Part shown: positions 5,701 to 8,762 of the stretch, piece by piece
Layout: each line of letters begins with the position of its first letter
Position numbering within the stretch: the stretch's first letter is position 1
Assembly: GCA_004356305.1 (NCBI GenBank)
Contig: SMXJ01000151.1
Span: 1 to 8,762, forward strand
Length of the DNA stretch: 8,762 bases
From: Bacteroidota bacterium
Lineage (GTDB): Bacteria > Bacteroidota > Bacteroidia > Flavobacteriales > Flavobacteriaceae
Direction of reading: 5' to 3'
Position numbers and translations under genes: made by a program
The notes under the pieces: model-generated
What the model saw: only the letters and a program-made list of their open reading frames with translations
The model's database searches: none
What the model was told of the DNA's origin: nothing

Positions 5701-7047
5701 CTGAACGTCATCTATTGCCATATCACTGGCGAATCCATTACCCAAGGTGGCATCAAATCGTAATTTGACAGTACTTCCGGCAAATGCTGAAAGGTCAACA
5801 CTTTGATCATTCGTCCAGCTATTGCCCTGGTCACCACTTATGCTCCAAAGAGTGGTCCAGCTTGAACCACCATTATTGCTAGCCATAAGAGCTAAGGTCC
5901 CCATGCTGGATCCCCACATATGATAATCGAAGGTAAGTTCTGACGAATGATTGGCGGGTATGTCGAAACAAGGTGAACCAATAATAGCACTACGGGGAGC
6001 TGTCCCTTGACCTCCTATATTGGAGGCTTCTACAAATGTATAATGTGTTCCTTGATTCGAACCGGACGGGCCTGTGTTAGACGAAGGTGTGGTAAATCGG
6101 CTTCGTATCCAAGAGCTGTAAGTGCTGCAAGTGGCTTCCTTTTCCCAGGATTTTGTTTCGAAGTCCATGGTATAAGGAAAGGTATTTACGGTTTGTCTGC
6201 AGAAAGGAGTACTTACGGCTGCGTCATATAAACACTGAAGATCATCAATAGGCTCATAGCTTGAGATATTGGGAAAAGTAGTTTCAAAAATATAGGGTGT
6301 GGTATCTCCGGGGCGTAATACTTTTACAAATGCGGCTCTACCGCTTTGACCACTTCCCTGGCAACGGTTATCACCACCTACACGTTTGGCGCCTTGTAAG
6401 GCCGCCATTAGTTTATCGGCCAGGCTCCCGGTAGTATTTAAAAATGCTGTTTCCATATCGTTCAAAATGTCGATCTGGTCGCTGGTATCGAGGATATTAC
6501 CCTGAATGGCATAATTAGGGCCAGTTATATTACCTGCCCAATTACCGTTAGTAGAACCTGTATATCCGGCTGTTTCCAAAGTAGATCCATTGAATCCAAC
6601 AATCCCGTATTGCCTGTTATTCGCATTACTCGAACAACAATCATTAGCATCTAGCCATGCGATAATCTCGCTAGGTGTATCGCCTGCTAACATACGCGTA
6701 CGTGCGTTATCCTGATTACCGCTTTGATAGGATGCCTGTGTGTGTATCCCCCCTATAATATTGTTTGATCCATCCAGTACAAGATCACTTAAAAAGTCGA
6801 TAGTTCCACTGAAACAACTACAAGCGGCACCCCCTACTTCCCCGGTAACAGGATCATAAGCCACTATTGAAAAAGTATCGCCCTCGTGATCACGGGAACG
6901 ATCCATATCTATGGCTTCCTCAAGTAAATTATTATCAGCTATTGTGATGAGCAGATTTTGATCTTTTTGTAAGAGATGACTACAAAGAGTAATTCCTGAC
7001 AACACCAATAAAGTAATTAAAGTTGGGAATTTAGATAGGTTTTTCAT
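2713..7047 (-). CDS. Secreted DUF1028/MAM/FN3 protein with T9SS sorting domain
   Basis: A 1444-residue modular exported protein. In order: signal peptide (1-~23); a ~30-residue linker; DUF1028 domain (~57-250), with the family start TFSIVAYDPVTGE at 58, then 'GGIHTQAS', 'QYGIVGFNG', 'AIQGNIL' and 'KRVGGDNR' blocks; MAM-like jelly roll (~284-453); FN3 no.1 (460-549); second MAM-like domain (~554-724); FN3 nos. 2-6 (728-1186); a MAM/CBM-like beta-sandwich (~1190-1337); and a type A T9SS sorting domain (~1369-1444) with the YPNP start and the 'LKNGIYFMEV' motif. It should be exported by Sec, cross the outer membrane by T9SS and be anchored or released at the surface. DUF1028 has an Ntn-hydrolase-like fold; its reaction is unknown. 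The other modules suggest adhesion or glycan/protein binding. ATG at 7045-7047 directly precedes the signal peptide. It is monocistronic, with its own terminator. Confidence 0.94.
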   Translation of the reverse strand: MKNLSKFPTLITLLVLSGITLCSHLLQKDQNLLITIADNNLLEEAIDMDRSRDHEGDTFSIVAYDPVTGEVGGAACSCFSGTIDFLSDLVLDGSNNIIGGIHTQASYQSGNQDNARTRMLAGDTPSEIIAWLDANDCCSSNANNRQYGIVGFNGSTLETAGYTGSTNGNWAGNITGPNYAIQGNILDTSDQIDILNDMETAFLNTTGSLADKLMAALQGAKRVGGDNRCQGSGQSGRAAFVKVLRPGDTTPYIFETTFPNISSYEPIDDLQCLYDAAVSTPFCRQTVNTFPYTMDFETKSWEKEATCSTYSSWIRSRFTTPSSNTGPSGSNQGTHYTFVEASNIGGQGTAPRSAIIGSPCFDIPANHSSELTFDYHMWGSSMGTLALMASNNGGSSWTTLWSISGDQGNSWTNDQSVDLSAFAGSTVKLRFDATLGNGFASDMAIDDVQITITSVVPDNEPPTAPTNLVASNTTSTTTDLSWSPSTDNIGVTGYDVYEGVGVIGTTSGTSFNVTGLTPSTNYSFSVIAKDAAGNESPPSNSATVTTDVQPPVSCTNLVNTFPYSESFESSFGVWIQSTADDLDWTRDSNGTPSNNTGPSSAFDGTIYIYVEASGNGTGYPNKRAILESPCFDLSDKTAANFDFNYHMFGSNDMGSIDLEVSLDGGDNWTSIWNQTGNQGDAWLSQSIDLASYLGESAVMVRFNRLTGGTWQADIAIDNIMLVATGGPDTEPPTAPTNLTASNTTTTTTDLSWTGSTDNVGVTGYDVYEGVSVIGSTSGTSFNVTGLTPSTNYSFTVVAKDAAGNESPPSNVVAVTTDAPPDTEAPTVPSNLTANNTTTTSTDLSWTASTDNVGVTGYDVYEGVMVIGSTATTSFNVTGLTPSTNYSFSVVAKDAAGNESAASAPLVVTTLDDTSPPTAPTNLTASNTTTTTTDLSWTASTDDIGVTEYDIYEGAAVIGSSPTTSFNVTGLAPETNYSFTVVAKDAAGNESPPSNAVAVITDTPPDTEPPTAPTGLTASNTTMTTTDLSWTASNDNVGVTGYDVYEGVAVIGSTATTSFNVTGLAPATNYSFTVVAKDAAGNESAASAPLGVTTLDDTESPTAPTNLVASNTTSTTTDLSWTASTDNVGVTGYDVYEGVGVIGTTGGTSFIVTGLIPSTNYSFLVVAKDAAGNESGASNIVNVTTLSESSSTVLHQGFFETGWDGWIDGGSDCRRLSTSRSFEGLYSIRLRDNTSSSVMTLGTFDVTSYNSIEIEFYFYPNSMENGEDFWVQFHDGGSWNTVAAYASGTDFENNSFYNATVTVDNGVYNFPTNAQFRFRCDASGNGDRIYIDQVTITGNSGFAPIQTNTITNLGGAFEGFLGDEDNIYIERDFVLYPNPVKTTLNVKLFDVSNVMTYRIVNIMGQIVLTGVLSRDSIDVEKLKNGIYFMEVNDGEELMIQSFIKE
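3490..4866 (-). repeat. Five tandem fibronectin type III repeats (coding)
   Basis: Five near-identical FN3 units of ~92 codons lie in tandem: 4597-4866, 4318-4590, 4045-4314, 3766-4038 and 3490-3762. Shared blocks are PPTAPTNLTASNTT, TDLSWTASTDNVGVTGYDVY, TSFNVTGL and NYSFTVVAKDAAGNES. The units alternate in their last strand: SPPSN..AV.TD.PP in units 2 and 4, SAASAPL.VTTLD in units 3 and 5. The true recent repeat is therefore a two-domain unit. Matching bases are 552 apart (for example 3781 and 4333, or 4061 and 4613), exactly 184 codons. A sixth, separate FN3 unit is at 5401-5670 and is closest to the last one (3490-3762). Confidence 0.92.
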
Positions 7048-7077
7048 AATGGAAGAATTTAAATTTGTTATAATATT

Positions 7078-7108
7078 TAATCATGTACGATACCTTGCAA
7101 CATGATTA
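7078..7108. promoter_or_regulatory. Inverted repeat upstream of the secreted-protein gene
   Basis: TAATCATGT (7078-7086) and ACATGATTA (7100-7108) are perfect 9-base inverted arms around a 13-base spacer, 31 bases upstream of the start codon of the large gene. The position and the dyad symmetry suit an operator for a dimeric regulator. No T-run follows, so it is not a terminator. No canonical Bacteroidota -33/-7 promoter pair could be placed next to it. Confidence 0.35.
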
Positions 7109-7416
7109 TTGTTTTAATTGCATTATCGATTCATACCTTTTTAACCCACATAAAAAAATCGAATCATTCTAATTCTGAAAACATAGTATAAGAAACTAGG
7201 TTCGCAGTTGCTATAAGAAATTAGGGAGAAAAGATTATAGAAGTTTGTTTAAATTAATTTACAGTTAGGTTAATCATAACAATTTAACGAATATATGTCT
7301 AAATATATCATTTCTTCCAAAATATCTATGGCATTGCCCTTCCATTTCTTTGGAATGATTTAAACCGAAGTCGAATCTCGCGAGGTCAATGACAGTAAGG
7401 GTTTCCGAAGAAGTTT
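7109..7416. other. AT-rich intergenic region with no gene
   Basis: No coding frame, RNA gene or repeat of note is seen. It lies between the putative operator of the large secreted-protein gene and the second tRNA-end repeat. Confidence 0.5.
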
Positions 7417-7501
7417 TAGCATTTGTTTTAGCTCTACAAAAAACCCTTAAATAATCTGTTGATTATCAAGGCTTTATAATACATTAAAGTGGTCCCACAT
7501 G
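7417..7501 (-). repeat. Direct repeat copy B: tRNA 3'-end remnant plus terminator
   Basis: This is the partner of 2391-2475, in the same orientation and 5026 bases away. On the minus strand bases 7501 to 7490 read CATGTGGGACCA, the end of a tRNA T-stem, acceptor stem and discriminator. They are preceded by GGTTC at 7510-7506, as in a T-arm from which about five bases are deleted. The rest of the tRNA is missing. The downstream hairpin and spacer match copy A too well to be explained by a conserved tRNA end alone. No gene is seen between this copy and the response-regulator stop at 7631. Confidence 0.6.
7438..7475 (-). terminator. Terminator hairpin of repeat copy B
   Basis: ATAATC (7451-7456) pairs with GATTAT (7461-7466) around TGTT, and CCTT (7445-7448) with AAGG (7468-7471). 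On the minus strand it is followed by a run of six Ts (7443 to 7438). It is the first terminator downstream of the response-regulator gene and probably ends the kinase-regulator transcript. Confidence 0.65.
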
Positions 7502-7630
7502 AACCTAGGTATCGTACAGTGTTATGGAGTAATGTGGAGTAATACGTATTAAATAGGTTGTTTGAAAATTTTGAAAACTGTACTATGGAGTGGTAAAGAT
7601 GTATAAAGGTTTGAGCATCGATTGAGAATT
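7502..7630. other. Short intergenic stretch, no gene
   Basis: This lies between the response-regulator stop and repeat copy B. It contains short near-repeats of 'tatggagtaatg' (around 7523, 7534 and 7584) but no coding frame. The stretch would be the body of the missing tRNA or of a deleted element. Confidence 0.4.
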
Positions 7631-8329
7631 TTATAAATTTCCTGAAATAAATCGATATCCAACCCCGCTTATGCTCACAAGATGTTTTGGATTGGATGGA
7701 ATTACTTCAATCTTCTTCCGAATATCAAGTATAAAATTATCGATCGTACGAGTTGTTGGAGTTTTTTTATATCCCCAGACCTCGTCTAATAAATCATGTC
7801 TATGAACAACTTCTCCTTCACGTTGAACAAAATATTGAAGCATTAAATATTCTTTTTTAGAAAATCTTACTTCTTTTCCATCTACATAAGCGTTCATTTT
7901 TTTAAAATCAATTTCTACATTTCCAAAAACGTATTTCTCTAATTCCTTTTTTACTGGATCTGCTCTTCTTAGAACGGCCCTGATTCTGGCAAGTAATTCC
8001 GAGAGACTGAATGGTTTTGTAATATAATCGTCTGCACCAAAGTCCAAGCCGGCTATTTTATCCATTTCAGAGCTTCTTGCAGTAAGCATAATAATGGGTA
8101 ACAAGGGTTTCTCTTTTTTTACTTTTTTGCAAATCTCAAACCCGTTCATTCCCGGCAACATAATATCAAGAATTAATAAATCAAAGTCCTTTTCACAGAC
8201 TAGATTTAAGCCATCAATTCCATTGGTAGCTGTACTAACATTGTATCCTTCAGAAATTAAGTTGTCTTGTAGGCCCATAAGGATATTTAAATCGTCTTCA
8301 ACCACCAATATGTGTTTTTTCTTATTCAT
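7631..8329 (-). CDS. OmpR-family response regulator
   Basis: A 232-residue two-component response regulator of normal length. Residues 5-120 are a receiver domain with the acidic pair Asp12-Asp13, the phospho-acceptor Asp55 (LLILD-IMLPG), Thr83 (MLTA) and Lys105 (ITKPF). Residues ~132-228 are a winged-helix DNA-binding domain with 'FSKKEYLMLQYF', 'RHDLLDEVWGY', the recognition helix around TTRTIDNFILDIRKKIE and the C-terminal hairpin 'GVGYRF'. All key residues are present, so it should be active: it accepts phosphate from the partner kinase and binds DNA as a dimer. Its ATG overlaps the kinase stop codon in ATGA (8326-8329), which implies translational coupling. Its target genes cannot be read from the window; the secreted-protein gene downstream is one candidate by position only. 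Confidence 0.97.
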   Translation of the reverse strand: MNKKKHILVVEDDLNILMGLQDNLISEGYNVSTATNGIDGLNLVCEKDFDLLILDIMLPGMNGFEICKKVKKEKPLLPIIMLTARSSEMDKIAGLDFGADDYITKPFSLSELLARIRAVLRRADPVKKELEKYVFGNVEIDFKKMNAYVDGKEVRFSKKEYLMLQYFVQREGEVVHRHDLLDEVWGYKKTPTTRTIDNFILDIRKKIEVIPSNPKHLVSISGVGYRFISGNL

Positions 8330-8762
8330 GATATTAAATTTAAAACTATGGTAAATTTACTACCCTTTCCCAGAGTGCTTTCGACAAGTAATTTACCATT
8401 TTGGGCTTCTATAATATCTTTGGTAACTTTTAAGCCTAAACCGGTGCCGCTAGTTGTTTCGTTTTCTTTTAAATTCACTCTATAGAATTTTTCAAATATT
8501 AATTTCAATTTATTCTTGGGGATTCCTATACCAAAATCTTCAATTTCTATAAATATTTTTGTTTCTTTTTTTATTAATCGGATTATTAATTTCTTTTTAT
8601 CAACTGAATACTTAATAGCATTACTAATTAAATTAGATAATGCTTGTTTTAAGCTTTCAGGTTCTACTTTAGCCCAAACGTCTGGTTCTAATTCAATGAT
8701 TACCTTAAAATTACTTATTTCCAACCAATAATTCATTTCCTCTATTGTTATATTTACAAGGT
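8326..8762 (-). CDS. Sensor histidine kinase, C-terminal part (cut by window edge)
   Basis: The frame is open to the right edge of the window. The visible ~145 residues are the HATPase_c domain of a histidine kinase. They contain the N box (NLISNAIKYS), the G1 box (EDFGIGIP), the F box (FEKFYR) and the G2 box (GTGLGLKV), followed by the final strand pair 'GKLLVESTLGKGSKFTIVL'. The sensor part and the phospho-acceptor His lie outside the window, so the signal is unknown. The ATG at 8734-8736 is internal: the frame continues upstream with LVNITIEE before it, as expected between the HisKA and ATPase domains. The gene overlaps the response regulator by four bases (ATGA), so the two are an operon and surely partners. 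Confidence 0.97.
   Translation of the reverse strand, partial: LVNITIEEMNYWLEISNFKVIIELEPDVWAKVEPESLKQALSNLISNAIKYSVDKKKLIIRLIKKETKIFIEIEDFGIGIPKNKLKLIFEKFYRVNLKENETTSGTGLGLKVTKDIIEAQNGKLLVESTLGKGSKFTIVLNLIS

Noticed and set aside
7084..7518. 12-base inverted match TGTACGATACCT (7084-7095) and AGGTATCGTACA (7507-7518)
   Set aside because: A window of this size is expected to contain a few 12-base matches by chance, and no flanking bases extend it.
8516..8731. Plus-strand open frame opposite the histidine kinase
   Set aside because: It is antisense to the conserved HATPase_c motifs on the minus strand and has no features of its own.

Overview
The window looks like an accessory stretch of a chromosome from a Bacteroidota bacterium, most likely a flavobacterium. 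The evidence is the C-terminal type IX secretion (T9SS) sorting domain on a very large secreted protein, MAM-like and fibronectin type III modules typical of that phylum, AT-rich intergenic DNA, and start codons without obvious Shine-Dalgarno sequences. All intact genes lie on the minus strand. The only recognisable plus-strand coding sequence is a broken gene end.

Layout, left to right. Bases 1-182 hold nothing I can name. A SnoaL-like/NTF2-fold gene (183-620) follows; it is clearly richer in G+C than its surroundings and looks acquired. Next is an AraC-type regulator with an N-terminal heavy-metal-associated-like domain carrying a CxxC pair (738-1310). Its start codon sits 9 bases from a ~150-base imperfect inverted-repeat element (about 1321-1476) whose fold resembles an integron attC site. 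Beyond the element are a 5'-truncated 5-carboxymethyl-2-hydroxymuconate isomerase remnant (1515-1808) and a small Cys-rich lipoprotein gene (1820-2173).

From about 2391 to 7501 the organisation changes. Two direct copies of an 85-base sequence, 2391-2475 and 7417-7501, are 61/85 identical without gaps and lie 5026 bases apart. Each reads, on the minus strand, like the 3' end of a tRNA gene followed by its terminator. This is the arrangement left when integrative elements insert at a tRNA 3' end. The first copy directly abuts the C-terminal ~50 codons of a PolB-like 3'-5' exonuclease gene (plus strand) whose remainder is missing. Between the copies lies one 1444-codon gene (2713-7047) for a secreted protein: signal peptide, DUF1028 (Ntn-hydrolase-like), MAM-like, FN3, MAM-like, five tandem FN3, a MAM/CBM-like jelly roll, then a T9SS sorting domain. 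A strong bidirectional terminator (2659-2691) separates it from the exonuclease remnant.

At the right edge, a sensor histidine kinase (only its C-terminal ATPase part is in the window) and an OmpR-type response regulator overlap by ATGA, so they form an operon reading leftwards. The second tRNA-like copy and its terminator lie just downstream and probably end that transcript. Whether this two-component system controls the large secreted protein cannot be read from the sequence. No integrase, transposase or CRISPR array is present. The two truncated genes, the base-composition shift and the two repeat systems together mark a region remodelled by repeated insertion and deletion.
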